Below, piece by piece: positions 28,928 to 39,188 of a stretch of 64,000 nucleotides of DNA. Source of the stretch: Hafnia alvei (GTDB lineage: Bacteria > Pseudomonadota > Gammaproteobacteria > Enterobacterales > Enterobacteriaceae). The first letter of the stretch is position 1. Each line of letters starts with the position of its first letter. Under the pieces are notes generated by a model, which saw only the letters and a program-made list of their open reading frames with translations, ran no database searches and was not told the DNA's origin. The translations under genes were made by a program, and so were the position numbers. Where the stretch lies: contig NZ_FMIQ01000067.1 in the NCBI RefSeq assembly GCF_900095695.1, forward strand, positions 1-64,000. The letters are read 5' to 3'.

Positions 28928-31246
28928 TTAAAGTAACTCAAATTCCCCTTTATTCACACGCTGTGAATCGAGGCCGATGAACACGTTAAATTTGCCCGGC
29001 TCTGACACATATTTCATCGACGCATTCCAAAACTTCAGCTGTTCGGCATCAATTTTGAAGCTGATGGTTTTCTGTTCGCCAGATTTTAGCGTTACTTTTT
29101 CAAAGCCTTTTAGCTCTTTAACAGGGCGACTCATCGATGCTGTTTTATCTTGTAGATAGAGCTGAACCACGGTGGCACCGTCACGTTTGCCGGTGTTTTT
29201 TACCGTTACGCTGGCGGTTAAGCTGCCGTCACGCTTCATCACCGGGCTCGACATTTTCACATCGGACACGCTGAAAGTGGTGTAGCTCAGACCATAACCA
29301 AACGGATAAAGCGGGCCGTTGGCGGCATCATAATAATGAGAGGTATATTTCTCTGGTTTCTCAGGATTATACGGGCGGCCCGTATTTAAGTGGCTGTAGT
29401 AAATCGGGATCTGACCAACCGAGCGTGGGAAGGACATGGGCAGTTTGCCCGATGGGTTGTAGTCACCAAACAGCACGTCAGCGATGGCGTTACCGCCTTC
29501 GGTGCCTGAGAACCAACTTTCTAAAATGGCATCGGCCTGCTGATCTTCTTTCTCAAGCGCCAGTGGGCGGCCATTCATCAGCACCAGTACCAAAGGTTTG
29601 CCCGTTTGCTTCAGTGCGGCGATCAGATCGCGTTGGCTTGGCGGAATGGTGATATCGCTGCGGCTCGATGCTTCGTGCGCCATACCTTGAGCTTCACCCA
29701 CGACGGCGACGATAACATCTGATTGTTTAGCGGTAGCTACCGCCTCATCAATCATAGCCTGCGGCGATCGGGTATCAACGCTCACCGCTTTTTCATACAG
29801 ATTCAGAAAATCAGTGATCCCCGGATCGTTCGATACGTTGGCACCTTTGGCATATAAAACCTGTGCGTTGCTGCCCACCGCATTGCGCAGACCTTGTAAA
29901 ACGGTTATCGACTGATCAATCACTCCCGCTGCAGACCAACTGCCCATCACATCACGCTTGCTGTCGGCCAGAGGGCCAATCAGTGCAATAGTGCCTGATT
30001 TTTTCAACGGTAGGGTATCCAGACGGTTTTTCAGCAGCACCATGCTTTCACGTGCCACGCTGCGTGCTTCTGGACGATGCAAACGGCTTTCCGCGTTGGT
30101 ATCGACCGGATCTGAACCGACAGGCCCTAAGTGGCTGTAAGCATCGTTAAATAGACCCATATCATATTTCACATTCAGAACATGACGCGCGGCGTCGTCG
30201 ACTTCTTTTTCGCTCACGCGTCCGCTTTTGACCAAGCCGGGTAGGTATTTGCTGTAATACTCATCGCTCATGCTCATGTCGATGCCGGATTTCACCGCCA
30301 CGCGCACGGCATCCTCAGGATCGCTAGCAACGCCGTGCTTAATCAGTTCTTTGATCGCGCCGTGATCGCTGATGGTGATGCCTTTAAAATTCCATTCATC
30401 GCGCAGCACGCCTTTTAATAGCCAACTGTTGGACGTTGCCGGTGTGCCGTTAATCGAATTGAGTGACACCATAACGCCGCCGCTGCCTGCGTCTAGCGCG
30501 GCTTTGTACGGTGGCATGTAGTCTTGGAACAAACGCTGCGGGCTCATGTCCACGCTGTTGTAATCGCGTCCGCCTTCCACTGCGCCATACGCGGCGAAGT
30601 GTTTCACGCTGGTCATGACCGAATGACGATCTGCTGGGCTGTTACCCTGCATGGCTTCAACCATTAAACGGCCCATTTCAGAGGTCAGATAGGTGTCTTC
30701 ACCGAAGCCCTCTGATGTGCGCCCCCAGCGCGGATCGCGGGTGATATCGACCATCGGTGCCCACGTCATGTTTAGCCCATCTTCGCTGGCTTCATAGGCT
30801 GAAATACGGCCAACGGTGGTGACTGCATCGCGATCCCAACTCGATGCTAAACCGAGGCTGATAGGGAAAACGGTACGCTGGCCGTGAACTACGTCATAGG
30901 CGAAGAACAGAGGGATTTTCAGGCGGCTGAGCTGCATGGCCTGATCCTGCATTTTACGAATATCTTGGCGAGTTACGGTGTTAAAAATAGCCCCGACCTG
31001 ACCCTGTTTGATCATCTCGCGAATGGCTTCTTTAGGATTGTCTGGCCCCACGCTGATAAGACGCATTTGGCCTATTTTTTCATCCAGCGTCATTTTGCTT
31101 AGCAGATCGGTTACGAAAGCATCACGCGCCTGTGTGGATTGCGATTTCACCATTGGGTGAACGGGTTGGGTTGTCTCTGCGTGAACAGGAGACAGAGTAG
31201 TTGCAATCAGTCCTGCGACCAGACTGAGCGAGCAAAGCCATTTCAT
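28928..31246 (-). CDS. bglX: periplasmic beta-glucosidase BglX
   Basis: Glycoside hydrolase family 3 enzyme releasing glucose from beta-glucosides in the periplasm. The 772-residue product (765 in E. coli) has a signal peptide at 1-23 (ending VHA). The catalytic nucleophile is D294 in GITISDHGAIKE; KHFAAYGAVEGG is the typical substrate loop. GH3 C-terminal and fibronectin-III-like domains follow. The frame extends to 31297, but the ATG at 31246 starts the signal peptide. It lies downstream of the LacI-type gene on the same strand with a 140-bp gap, so joint transcription is possible. Confidence 0.95.
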   Translation of the reverse strand: MKWLCSLSLVAGLIATTLSPVHAETTQPVHPMVKSQSTQARDAFVTDLLSKMTLDEKIGQMRLISVGPDNPKEAIREMIKQGQVGAIFNTVTRQDIRKMQDQAMQLSRLKIPLFFAYDVVHGQRTVFPISLGLASSWDRDAVTTVGRISAYEASEDGLNMTWAPMVDITRDPRWGRTSEGFGEDTYLTSEMGRLMVEAMQGNSPADRHSVMTSVKHFAAYGAVEGGRDYNSVDMSPQRLFQDYMPPYKAALDAGSGGVMVSLNSINGTPATSNSWLLKGVLRDEWNFKGITISDHGAIKELIKHGVASDPEDAVRVAVKSGIDMSMSDEYYSKYLPGLVKSGRVSEKEVDDAARHVLNVKYDMGLFNDAYSHLGPVGSDPVDTNAESRLHRPEARSVARESMVLLKNRLDTLPLKKSGTIALIGPLADSKRDVMGSWSAAGVIDQSITVLQGLRNAVGSNAQVLYAKGANVSNDPGITDFLNLYEKAVSVDTRSPQAMIDEAVATAKQSDVIVAVVGEAQGMAHEASSRSDITIPPSQRDLIAALKQTGKPLVLVLMNGRPLALEKEDQQADAILESWFSGTEGGNAIADVLFGDYNPSGKLPMSFPRSVGQIPIYYSHLNTGRPYNPEKPEKYTSHYYDAANGPLYPFGYGLSYTTFSVSDVKMSSPVMKRDGSLTASVTVKNTGKRDGATVVQLYLQDKTASMSRPVKELKGFEKVTLKSGEQKTISFKIDAEQLKFWNASMKYVSEPGKFNVFIGLDSQRVNKGEFELL

Positions 31247-31386
31247 CGCGGAATTTTCTCTCGTATTGGCTGCTAAGCAGCGGATGGAAGTGAGCACAGT
31301 TTGCCACAGGCTTTATTAGCATACCCTTCATATTTAAGGGGATGCCTAAAATAATAGTGAATAAACTCAAGGCAGAACGGGGCGCT

Positions 31387-32457
31387 TTAACCATAAACCC
31401 CGTCTTTTTGCACCAATGCCTGATTTTGGCTAGTTCGGATGCGCCGAACCGAGTCTCGTGCCACCAGCGTTCCGTTCAATAATAAATTGCCAATCGGTGT
31501 GTTTGGCTGCATGAGCCGGCGTTGCAGCATGCGCACCGCTTCCTCTCCCAGCTCGTCTCTAGGTACGTGAACCGAAGTGAGTGGAATATCGTGGATAGCA
31601 GCCAGATTGAATCCGTCCATGCTCATCACAGAAATATCCTGAGGTACGCGCAATCCTGCTTTTAATAGGGCATTGACGGCGCCGACCGCCATATAGTCTC
31701 CTCCGGCGAGGATGGCGGTTGGACGATGTTCGGCAGGACAATGCTCAAGAAACTGAGCAACGGCGAGTTCTGCATCTGCGGCACCAAAACTTGGCGCGGT
31801 GAGTAGGGCATCGTCGCTATTAAACGGAAGATTATGTGCTTGATAGGCTTCACGAATACCGGCTAAGCGCAGCTCCATGGTATAGCGGCGCAGGCAAAGC
31901 AAATGCAAAATATGTCGATGGCCTTGCTCAAAGAGGTAGTTTGCAGAAAACTCGCCGATGGTTTGATGGTCGGGCGCAATACCGGGCAGACGCATTTTGC
32001 GATCGCGACAGTTGATAAGAATACACGGTTTGCCTAAGTCTGCGGCGAGAGAGTGAATATAGGGATCGTCAATGCCAATCAGCATGGCGGCTTCGGTAGC
32101 GGGCTCGTTCATTTTTTGCAGGAAGAGGGCGACATCACTGTCATTCTCCTCTAAACAACAATAGCGCAGTCGGACCTCGTGAGGCTCCAACGCTTGAGCA
32201 ATTCCTTGGATCACCTTGTAGTAAAAGATGTCAGACCGCACGTCAAATGCGCGCTGGGGCGCAAACACCACCAGTCCGTTAAGCAGCATTCTCCCCGTCG
32301 AGATCTCATCTAAGACCCCCTGCTGGCGCGCCGAGGCTAAAACACGCCGTTTAGCCGCTTCACTGGTATTCGATTTCCCTGATAGAACGCGCGAGACCGT
32401 GCTGATAGAAAGCCCCGTTTGGGCGGCGATTTCGCGGATTTTTAGCTTTCCGTTCAT
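31387..32457 (-). CDS. LacI-family transcriptional regulator of a glycoside locus
   Basis: 356-residue LacI/GalR regulator. The N-terminal helix-turn-helix is typical (KIREIAAQTGLSISTVSRVLSGK, about 5-27), followed by the hinge and a periplasmic-binding-protein-like sugar domain (PTAILAGGDYMAVGAVNALLKAGLRVPQDISVMSMDG). The frame is open to 32628, but the ATG at 32457 puts the HTH at the very N terminus as in all family members. It is divergent from the MFS-GH31 pair and upstream of bglX. It most likely represses these genes until a glycoside-derived inducer is present (inference). Confidence 0.9.
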   Translation of the reverse strand: MNGKLKIREIAAQTGLSISTVSRVLSGKSNTSEAAKRRVLASARQQGVLDEISTGRMLLNGLVVFAPQRAFDVRSDIFYYKVIQGIAQALEPHEVRLRYCCLEENDSDVALFLQKMNEPATEAAMLIGIDDPYIHSLAADLGKPCILINCRDRKMRLPGIAPDHQTIGEFSANYLFEQGHRHILHLLCLRRYTMELRLAGIREAYQAHNLPFNSDDALLTAPSFGAADAELAVAQFLEHCPAEHRPTAILAGGDYMAVGAVNALLKAGLRVPQDISVMSMDGFNLAAIHDIPLTSVHVPRDELGEEAVRMLQRRLMQPNTPIGNLLLNGTLVARDSVRRIRTSQNQALVQKDGVYG

Positions 32458-32789
32458 TTTGTGATCTCGTTCAAATTCGAAAATGACAAAATTTTCATAA
32501 GCCAATAATCGCCATACAACGGGAGTTTTTGACCGAAAACAGTGAATTCCAAGAGTCGCATGAAAATCTTTGCAAAAAAGTGCGTATCCCCACGTTTTTA
32601 ACTTCTTTACTCTCAGTTGGTCGACCAATTACAAGCGTTATCTTGGTCACAAAAATGGATAATTAAATTAAAAATCAAATATATAGTCATAAATAGCGAT
32701 ATTCTTATTGGTAAGACACATTTCAAAAAGCTCTATACCAACGATGTGTTCAGCCGACGGCGTATTGCTACTGCGACCAGGGGATCACC
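32458..32789. promoter_or_regulatory. divergent regulatory region lacI-type / MFS
   Basis: 332 bp between the divergent regulator and transporter genes. It contains a perfect 12-bp palindrome with a central CG (32617-32628) and an inverted pair GAAAAT / ATTTTC (32479-32496), 22 bp upstream of the regulator start. The rest is AT-rich; -35/-10 boxes could not be assigned reliably. Confidence 0.5.
32617..32628. promoter_or_regulatory. TTGGTCGACCAA palindrome, putative LacI-family operator
   Basis: A perfect 12-bp even palindrome centred on CG, as is usual for LacI/GalR operators, located in the divergent promoter region controlled by the adjacent LacI-type gene. Assignment is by symmetry and location only. 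Confidence 0.5.
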
Positions 32790-34097
32790 ATGAGTCTTGA
32801 TATGAATCAACCGGCTGTGGCTGTAAAGGAAAAACGCAAGATTAAGAATCTACGCTGGTGGATGTTAGCGCTGTTCCTGCTGGGGGTGACGGTCAACTAC
32901 ATCACGCGTAACTCGCTAGGGATTTTGGCACCAGAGCTGAAAACCAGCCTAGGGATGACCACCGAACAGTATTCGTGGATTGTGGGTGCCTTTCAGATTG
33001 CCTATACCGTGTTTCAACCGCTGTGCGGCTGGCTTATCGACGTGATCGGCCTGAAGATTGGATTTCTGATTTGCGCGGGGATTTGGGCGTTAATGTGTAT
33101 GCTCCATGCGGGAGCCGGCAGTTGGATGCAGCTCGCGATTCTGCGCTTCTTTATGGGCGGCGCGGAAGCCGCGGCAACGCCAGCCAATGCCAAAACTATC
33201 GGTGAATGGTTCCCGAAAAAAGAGCGCCCAATTGCAGCGGGCTGGGCTGGCGTCGGGTTCTCGATTGGCGCAATGCTGGCGCCGCCGATTATCGTGGTTG
33301 CCCATGTTTCATTTGGCTGGCAGGGCGCATTTATGTTCTCTGGCGTTCTGGCCATGCTGTGGGTGGTGCTGTGGTGGCTGTTCTACCACAATCCAGAACA
33401 ACACCCGAATTTAAGCAAATCTGAGCTGGAATATATCAAGCAGGACAATGAACCTGCGTCGGTTAAGTTACCGTTCCTCAAAGCATTAGCCACGGTATCT
33501 AAAAATAAACGCTTCTATGGTATCGCCATTCCAGCCTTTATGGCTGAACCGGCATGGGCCGTGCTGAGTTTTTGGGTTCCGCTCTATTTAGCTAACGAAC
33601 GTGGCATGGATCTTAAACAGATTGCGATGTTTGCTTGGCTACCGTTCTTGGCAGCAGATTTAGGCAGCGTAGCCAGCGGATACCTCACGCGGATTTACGC
33701 CAAAGTCTTTGGCACCTCTCGCGTCAACTCTATCGTAGCCAGCTCGGTAACCGGTGCGTTCCTGATGATCTCACTGGCGCTGGTGGCTATCACCAAAGAC
33801 CCCTACATCACCATTGCGTTGATTTCCGTTGGCGGCTTTGGTCATCAGGTCATTTCCTGCATGTTGAGCGCCTTGGTGGTTGAATCATTCGATAAAGGCC
33901 AAATGGCCACCGTGAACGGGATGCGTGGTTCCTTTGCGTGGATCGCCAGTTTCCTGTTCTCACTGCTGATTGGCGTGACCGCCGACAAAATCGGCTACAA
34001 CCCGCTCTTTATCGCCATGGGCTTCTTTGACCTGATTGGCGCCGTATTCCTGATTGCTTTTATTGCCGAACGTCGTCAGAAGCCACGTCAGGCCTGA
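32790..34097 (+). CDS. MFS transporter, anion:cation symporter (ExuT-like) family
   Basis: 435-residue major facilitator superfamily permease with 12 helices and the RWWMLALFLLGVTVNYITRNSLGILAP opening typical of the ACS family (hexuronate/galactonate/sialate carriers such as ExuT). GWLIDVIGLKIG is the loop 2-3 motif. It starts with a good Shine-Dalgarno region (AGGGGATCACC) and is followed 28 bp later by a GH31 alpha-glucosidase. The pair probably imports a glycoside, then cleaves it inside the cell. The ACS assignment hints that the substrate may be acidic, but this is inference. Confidence 0.88.
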   Translation: MSLDMNQPAVAVKEKRKIKNLRWWMLALFLLGVTVNYITRNSLGILAPELKTSLGMTTEQYSWIVGAFQIAYTVFQPLCGWLIDVIGLKIGFLICAGIWALMCMLHAGAGSWMQLAILRFFMGGAEAAATPANAKTIGEWFPKKERPIAAGWAGVGFSIGAMLAPPIIVVAHVSFGWQGAFMFSGVLAMLWVVLWWLFYHNPEQHPNLSKSELEYIKQDNEPASVKLPFLKALATVSKNKRFYGIAIPAFMAEPAWAVLSFWVPLYLANERGMDLKQIAMFAWLPFLAADLGSVASGYLTRIYAKVFGTSRVNSIVASSVTGAFLMISLALVAITKDPYITIALISVGGFGHQVISCMLSALVVESFDKGQMATVNGMRGSFAWIASFLFSLLIGVTADKIGYNPLFIAMGFFDLIGAVFLIAFIAERRQKPRQA

Positions 34098-34125
34098 TCC
34101 TTTAAATTTTTGGAAGAGTAACACA

Positions 34126-36489
34126 ATGAAAACGTTGAAAAACTGGATCCTAAATCGCCAAGCAGCCGATCACGTTGAGTTAAAAGTCGATGGTCAGCAT
34201 TTATTCCGCATCTATATCTTAGAATCAGGGCTATTCCGCGTGCTGATAAAACAGCGTGGTGAACTGGCGCTGAACCGCACGTGGAGTATCGCCCCGCAAA
34301 CGGATGTGCCTTGGGAGGGGCGTGACCGTGAAAGCACCGAGGGTTTCACACTGCCAGCTTTTGAGCTGGTACAGCGTGATAATGAACTGTCTATTTGCAC
34401 CGACAAAATGCGGGTGACGGTACATCAACCGCTGTGGCTAGAATGGGAATATTGTAACGATGCCGGTGAGTGGCTGCCGTTGGCGGCAGACCGCCCAACC
34501 AGCGCTTATCTTCTGAACGCGCACGGCGATGGCGTGGCACATTATCAGCGTCGTTTCCCAACCGAAAGCTACTACGGCTTGGGCGAAAAAGCAGGCGATC
34601 TTAACCGTACCGGTGGGCGCTATGAAATGCGCAATCTGGATGCGATGGGCTACAACGCAGCGTCAACCGATCCGCTGTATAAGCACATCCCGTTCACGAT
34701 TACGCGCAAAGCAGACGTTAGCTTCGGCCTGTTTTATGACAACCTTACTAGCACCATGCTGGACTTGGGCAATGAGCTGGATAACTACCATTTAGCCTAC
34801 CGCCGCTATCAGGCGGAAGCCGGTGACTTAGACTATTACATGTTTGTTGGGCCCAAGGTGTTGGATGTTACCAAAGCCTTTGTGCGGCTGACCGGTAAAA
34901 CATTTTTCGGACCAAAGTGGAGCCTTGGCTATAGCGGCTCCACCATGCACTACACCGATGCGCCGGATGCCCAAAATCAGCTGATGAAGTTTATCGAGCT
35001 GTGCCGTGAGCACGATATTCCGTGCGACTCATTCCAGCTGTCATCGGGTTATACCTCAATTAACAACAAGCGCTATGTGTTTAACTGGAACTACGACAAA
35101 GTGCCTCAGCCAAAGGTGATGTCGCAGGCTTTCCTCGACGCAGGGATCAAACTGGCGGCTAACATCAAACCGTGTTTGTTGCAGGATCACCCCAAATATC
35201 AGGAAGTGGCGCAGCAGGGGTTATTCATTCGTGATTCAGAATCGGACTGCGCTGAGCGCTCGGTGTTCTGGGATGACGAAGGTTCCCATCTTGATTTCAC
35301 TAACCCAGCCACGGTGAAGTGGTGGCAAGACAACGTAACCCAGCAACTGTTAGAAATGGGTATTGGCTCGACGTGGAACGATAATAACGAATATGAAGTC
35401 TGGGACGGCGAGGCGCGCTGTCATGGTTTTGGTCAGGAAATCGCGATTAAACAGATCCGACCGGTAATGCCGTTGTTGATGATGCGAGCTTCTTTAGAAG
35501 CGCAGCAGCGTTTTGCACCTAAGCAGCGTCCTTATTTGATCTCACGCTCCGGCTGCGCAGGCATGCAGCGCTATGTCCAAACGTGGAGCGGCGACAACCG
35601 AACTAGCTGGCAGACGTTGCGTTACAACACGCGTATGGGCGTGGGGATGAGTCTGTCTGGCTTATATAATGTGGGTCATGATGTCGGTGGATTCTCCGGT
35701 GACAAACCAGATGCCGAGCTGCTTGTGCGCTGGGTTCAAAACGGCGTGATGCACCCACGCTTTACTATTCACTCGTGGAACGACGATCACACGGTGAATG
35801 AACCATGGATGTATCCGGCGGTGACACCGGCTATTCGTGATGCCATCGTGCTGCGCTATCGTCTACTGCCGTATTTTTATACTTTGCTGTGGCAGGCGAG
35901 TGAAAACGATGAGCCGATGCTGCGTCCGACCTTCCTCGATCATGAAAATGATGCGGCGACTTTCGCAGAAACCGACGATTTTATGTTGGGTAAGGATTTG
36001 CTGGTGGCGAGCGTGGTGGAGCAAGGGCAGCGCCAGCGTGACATCTATCTGCCTGCCAACGAAAGCGGTTGGTATAATTTCTACACCGGGCAGTGGTTTA
36101 GCGGCGGTCAGACAATCACCGTGGACGCTCCTCTAGAGCGCTTGCCGCTGATGGTGCGCGCTGGGGCGATGCTACCGTTGTCAGGACGTACCGCATTCGT
36201 AGATTCTGCCGCGGATGATTCTCGTGAATTGATGCTGTTCCCACCGATGGGTAAAGGTAGCGATCGCGGCATGCTGTTTGATGACGATGGCGAAACCTAT
36301 GCTTGGCGAGAAGGGCAGGCCCTGTGGCTGAATTGGGAGATCGCGACTGATAACCAACGTATCGACGTAACGTTTACCCACAAAGGTGATTTCCAGCCGG
36401 CGTGGAAGGAAATCGTTATCCGTCTACCACAAAGCGAACAGCGTAAGCTGTATGTGAACGGCGTGCAGTGCACAAGCTTTAGCCTTTAA
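34126..36489 (+). CDS. glycoside hydrolase family 31 alpha-glucosidase
   Basis: 787-residue GH31 enzyme with no signal peptide, hence cytoplasmic. The catalytic nucleophile is D419 (STWNDNNEYEVW) and the acid/base D490 (TWSGDNRTSW). The N-terminal beta-sandwich contains YYGLGEKAGDLNRTGGRYEMRN. The WNDNNE motif and NIKPCLL strand resemble the branch containing isomaltose-active bacterial alpha-glucosidases (from memory of the Blautia enzyme). It lacks obvious features of the sulfoquinovosidase YihQ. The start at 34126 has GGAAGAG upstream; the frame itself opens at 34054 within the MFS gene. Likely co-transcribed with the transporter. Confidence 0.9.
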   Translation: MKTLKNWILNRQAADHVELKVDGQHLFRIYILESGLFRVLIKQRGELALNRTWSIAPQTDVPWEGRDRESTEGFTLPAFELVQRDNELSICTDKMRVTVHQPLWLEWEYCNDAGEWLPLAADRPTSAYLLNAHGDGVAHYQRRFPTESYYGLGEKAGDLNRTGGRYEMRNLDAMGYNAASTDPLYKHIPFTITRKADVSFGLFYDNLTSTMLDLGNELDNYHLAYRRYQAEAGDLDYYMFVGPKVLDVTKAFVRLTGKTFFGPKWSLGYSGSTMHYTDAPDAQNQLMKFIELCREHDIPCDSFQLSSGYTSINNKRYVFNWNYDKVPQPKVMSQAFLDAGIKLAANIKPCLLQDHPKYQEVAQQGLFIRDSESDCAERSVFWDDEGSHLDFTNPATVKWWQDNVTQQLLEMGIGSTWNDNNEYEVWDGEARCHGFGQEIAIKQIRPVMPLLMMRASLEAQQRFAPKQRPYLISRSGCAGMQRYVQTWSGDNRTSWQTLRYNTRMGVGMSLSGLYNVGHDVGGFSGDKPDAELLVRWVQNGVMHPRFTIHSWNDDHTVNEPWMYPAVTPAIRDAIVLRYRLLPYFYTLLWQASENDEPMLRPTFLDHENDAATFAETDDFMLGKDLLVASVVEQGQRQRDIYLPANESGWYNFYTGQWFSGGQTITVDAPLERLPLMVRAGAMLPLSGRTAFVDSAADDSRELMLFPPMGKGSDRGMLFDDDGETYAWREGQALWLNWEIATDNQRIDVTFTHKGDFQPAWKEIVIRLPQSEQRKLYVNGVQCTSFSL

Positions 36490-36521
36490 GTCAGCTTAAA
36501 CCATACCCCACCTTAGCTCAT

Positions 36522-36626
36522 ACCCCACCCTAACCCTCCCCTTCACAGGGGAGGGAACCGTTCGATGATGTTTGTAAGATCCTCGATCTGCTCCTCCCCC
36601 TGCGAAGGGGGAGGCTGGGAGGGGGT
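36522..36626. repeat. palindromic interspersed repeat, copy 2
   Basis: 105-bp element with inverted ends (ACCCCACCCTAACCCTCCCC-like left end; complementary GGGAGG.TGGGAGGGGGT right end) and two inner hairpins (36535-36554 and 36593-36614). Its right 37 bases match 13033-13069 with two mismatches. It lies 32 bp after the GH31 stop and could also act as a transcription or RNA-processing barrier. A partial duplication of the left end precedes it at 36502-36514. Confidence 0.85.
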
Positions 36627-37047
36627 CTTGCTAACTCGTTGCTAAAGTGAAGCTGGCAGGGTAAATGCTAATTCCGCGCTGCTGCTTAAATAATTATTTA
36701 ACTAAATAATAGAACCAAATAAATAGAACTAAATGAATTTAATTTATTTAATTCTGACTTAATGGCATTAATACAAACCACTCTCATTTAGCTATTTCTC
36801 TAAATTAAGAAAACTCGTACGAAAGTAATCTCGAAACCTATATTTTCAATTCCTGAAAATAATAATATTGTGGAATATTTGTGCTATTTAATTTCCGCTG
36901 AATCGGTTTTATTCACATTATTCGTATTGACCTTCCACTAATCCTTCTCAACTTGATAAAGATCAACCACAACCAGTAGGGTTAATCCTTAGCATTTCAC
37001 TACCTAAGCATTCCGCCAGACGAATGCGCATCTAAGGAATACTACGA
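36627..37047 (+). promoter_or_regulatory. hyb operon promoter region
   Basis: AT-rich, gene-free sequence leading to hybO. A perfect FNR box lies at 36953-36966 and a -10-like TAGCAT at 36990-36995; the hybO start is at 37048 with AAGGAAT as ribosome site. The upstream 300 bp show only AT-rich near-repeats (AACTAAAT/AACCAAAT/AACTAAATG around 36697-36735). Confidence 0.7.
36953..36966. promoter_or_regulatory. FNR box upstream of hybO
   Basis: TTGAT-AAAG-ATCAA is a perfect match to the FNR consensus TTGAT-N4-ATCAA. It is centred about 88 bp before the hybO ATG. A TAGCAT hexamer at 36990-36995 would place the transcription start near 37001-37003, with FNR centred at about -41.5 to -43.5, the class II activator position. 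This predicts anaerobic induction of hyb. Confidence 0.85.
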
Positions 37048-38202
37048 ATGGCTGAGGATAACTTTCTATCCGCTCACGGTGTGAACCGTCGTGACTTCAT
37101 GAAGTTGTGTGCGGGTATGGCCGCTACACTAGGGCTAAGTTCCAATGCGGCAGCAGAAATGGCTGCGGCAATCACAAATCCACAGAGACCACCCGTTATC
37201 TGGATTGGCGCTCAAGAATGTACCGGCTGTACTGAGTCTCTGTTGCGTGCCACGCACCCAACAATTGAAAACCTGATCCTCAATACTATTTCACTCGAAT
37301 ATCATGAGGTGTTGTCAGCGGCCTTCGGACATCAAGCCGAAGAGAATAAACATAACGCGATGAAGCGTTATAAAGGCAAATATGTTCTGGTTGTTGATGG
37401 CTCCATTCCGTTAAAAGACGGTGGCGTTTATTGCATGGTCGCCGGTGAGCCTATTGTCGATCATATTCGTCGCGCCGCTGCTGATGCGGCAGCGGTTATC
37501 GCTATTGGTTCCTGCGCTGCATGGGGCGGTGTCCCTGCCACCGGAGGCAACCCAACCGGCGCGGTCAGCCTTGAAGAAGCCATCGGCAAACCGGTCATCA
37601 ACATCCCTGGTTGCCCGCCAAACCCGCATAACTTCCTGACCACCGTGGTGTATTACATCACCTACGGCAAGCTGCCTGAGCTAGACAGCAAGCATCGTCC
37701 GCTGTTTGCCTATGAACGTTTAATTCACGAAAACTGCGAGCGTCGTCCTCATTTTGATGCGGGTCGTTTTGCCAAAGAATTTGGCGATTACGGTCATCGT
37801 CAAGGTTGGTGTTTGTATCATCTAGGCTGTAAAGGCCCTGAAACCTACGGCAACTGTTCAACGTTGGAATTCTGTGATATTGGCGGCGGTATCTGGCCTG
37901 TGGGCATTGGTCATCCTTGCTATGGCTGCAATGAGCAGGGCGTCGGCTTCACGAAAGGAATTTTCCAACTGGCGAACGTTGAAAATCCAACGCCGCGTGT
38001 GGACAAACCCGGCGTGGCTAATCGCGAAGGTGGGCATATTTCACCAACGGCGACCGGCCTGATTGGCGGTGCTTTGGGGATCCTGATTGGGGTCAGCTTG
38101 ATGACGGTACGTGAGCTTGGTCGCCAGCAAAAGCGCCATGAGTCGGAGCGCCAAAACGCTGAGAAAAGCCACGCTGAGCACCATGATTCACGGGGGGAAT
38201 AA
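37048..38202 (+). CDS. hybO: hydrogenase-2 small subunit HybO
   Basis: Electron-transferring small subunit of the membrane-bound, periplasm-facing NiFe uptake hydrogenase 2. A twin-arginine signal (NRRDFMKLC, about 13-21) exports the folded dimer. Proximal, medial and distal Fe-S cysteines are seen in [43 protein letters not shown] and [12 protein letters not shown]-terminal membrane helix (about 332-352) anchors it. It has 384 residues (372 in E. coli), with a longer His/Glu-rich tail ([15 protein letters not shown]). First gene of hybOABCDE. Confidence 0.95.
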   Translation: MAEDNFLSAHGVNRRDFMKLCAGMAATLGLSSNAAAEMAAAITNPQRPPVIWIGAQECTGCTESLLRATHPTIENLILNTISLEYHEVLSAAFGHQAEENKHNAMKRYKGKYVLVVDGSIPLKDGGVYCMVAGEPIVDHIRRAAADAAAVIAIGSCAAWGGVPATGGNPTGAVSLEEAIGKPVINIPGCPPNPHNFLTTVVYYITYGKLPELDSKHRPLFAYERLIHENCERRPHFDAGRFAKEFGDYGHRQGWCLYHLGCKGPETYGNCSTLEFCDIGGGIWPVGIGHPCYGCNEQGVGFTKGIFQLANVENPTPRVDKPGVANREGGHISPTATGLIGGALGILIGVSLMTVRELGRQQKRHESERQNAEKSHAEHHDSRGE

Positions 38203-38204
38203 CC

Positions 38205-39188
38205 GTGAACAGAAGAAACTTTATTAAGTTTGCCTCTGCGGGGGCGCTGGCAGCGGGCACGGTAACATCAAGTACCGCGCAGGCGGCGGTGGAAAACAAA
38301 CCGCCGATCCCCGGTGCGGTCGGCATGCTGTATGACTCAACGCTGTGCGTAGGTTGCCAAGCCTGCGTGGCCGAGTGTCAGAAGCTGAATAAAAACCAGA
38401 TCAACCCTAACGGGCCACAAACGTGGTCTAACAACGATAAATTAACGCCTTACACCAACAACATCATTCAGGTGTGGCAAGACGGTTCGGGCGTTAATAA
38501 AGATCAGGTGCAAAACGGTTATGCCTACATCAAGAAACAGTGCATGCACTGCGTAGACCCTAACTGTGTGTCGGTGTGTCCGGTACAGGCGCTGAAGAAA
38601 GATCCCAAAACTGGCATTGTGCATTACGACCCAGACGTCTGTACGGGCTGTCGTTACTGCATGGTGGGATGTCCATTCGACATTCCTAAATATGATTATC
38701 ACAACCCGTTTGGTGAGATTCATAAGTGCCAGCTCTGCGACCAGAAAGGGCTTGAGCGCATTACTAAAGGCCAACTGCCGGGCTGCGTCGAGGTTTGCCC
38801 AACCGGTGCGGTAATCTTTGGTACGCGTGACGATCTGTTGGCTGAGGCCAAAAAGCGTCTGGCGGCAAAACCGGGGGCTGAATATGCCTATCCGCGTCAA
38901 ACCCTGAACGGTGGTGATAACTATCTGCATCCGCTCGCCAAGTATCAGCCGTATGTCTACGGCGAAAAAGAGGGCGGAGGAACGCAGGTATTAGTGCTGG
39001 CGGGGGTGCCGTATGAAAACTTAGGCATGCCAAAACTGGCTGAACTCTCAACCGGCGCACGCTCTGAGCACATTCAGCACACTGTTTACAAAGGCATGAT
39101 CTTGCCGCTGGTGGTTCTGACGGGGCTATCTGTGTTGATTCGTCGTAACACCAAAAACCACCATGATGGAGATGATGATCATGAGTGA
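38205..39188 (+). CDS. hybA: hydrogenase-2 iron-sulfur electron carrier HybA
   Basis: Periplasmic ferredoxin-like subunit with four 4Fe-4S motifs, passing electrons between the catalytic dimer and HybB. It has a twin-arginine signal (NRRNFIKFA), cysteine clusters [37 protein letters not shown] and CQLCDQKG...CVEVCP, and a C-terminal membrane helix (about 293-308). 327 residues (328 in E. coli). It starts 2 bp after hybO and overlaps hybB by 8 bp. Confidence 0.95.
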   Translation: MNRRNFIKFASAGALAAGTVTSSTAQAAVENKPPIPGAVGMLYDSTLCVGCQACVAECQKLNKNQINPNGPQTWSNNDKLTPYTNNIIQVWQDGSGVNKDQVQNGYAYIKKQCMHCVDPNCVSVCPVQALKKDPKTGIVHYDPDVCTGCRYCMVGCPFDIPKYDYHNPFGEIHKCQLCDQKGLERITKGQLPGCVEVCPTGAVIFGTRDDLLAEAKKRLAAKPGAEYAYPRQTLNGGDNYLHPLAKYQPYVYGEKEGGGTQVLVLAGVPYENLGMPKLAELSTGARSEHIQHTVYKGMILPLVVLTGLSVLIRRNTKNHHDGDDDHE

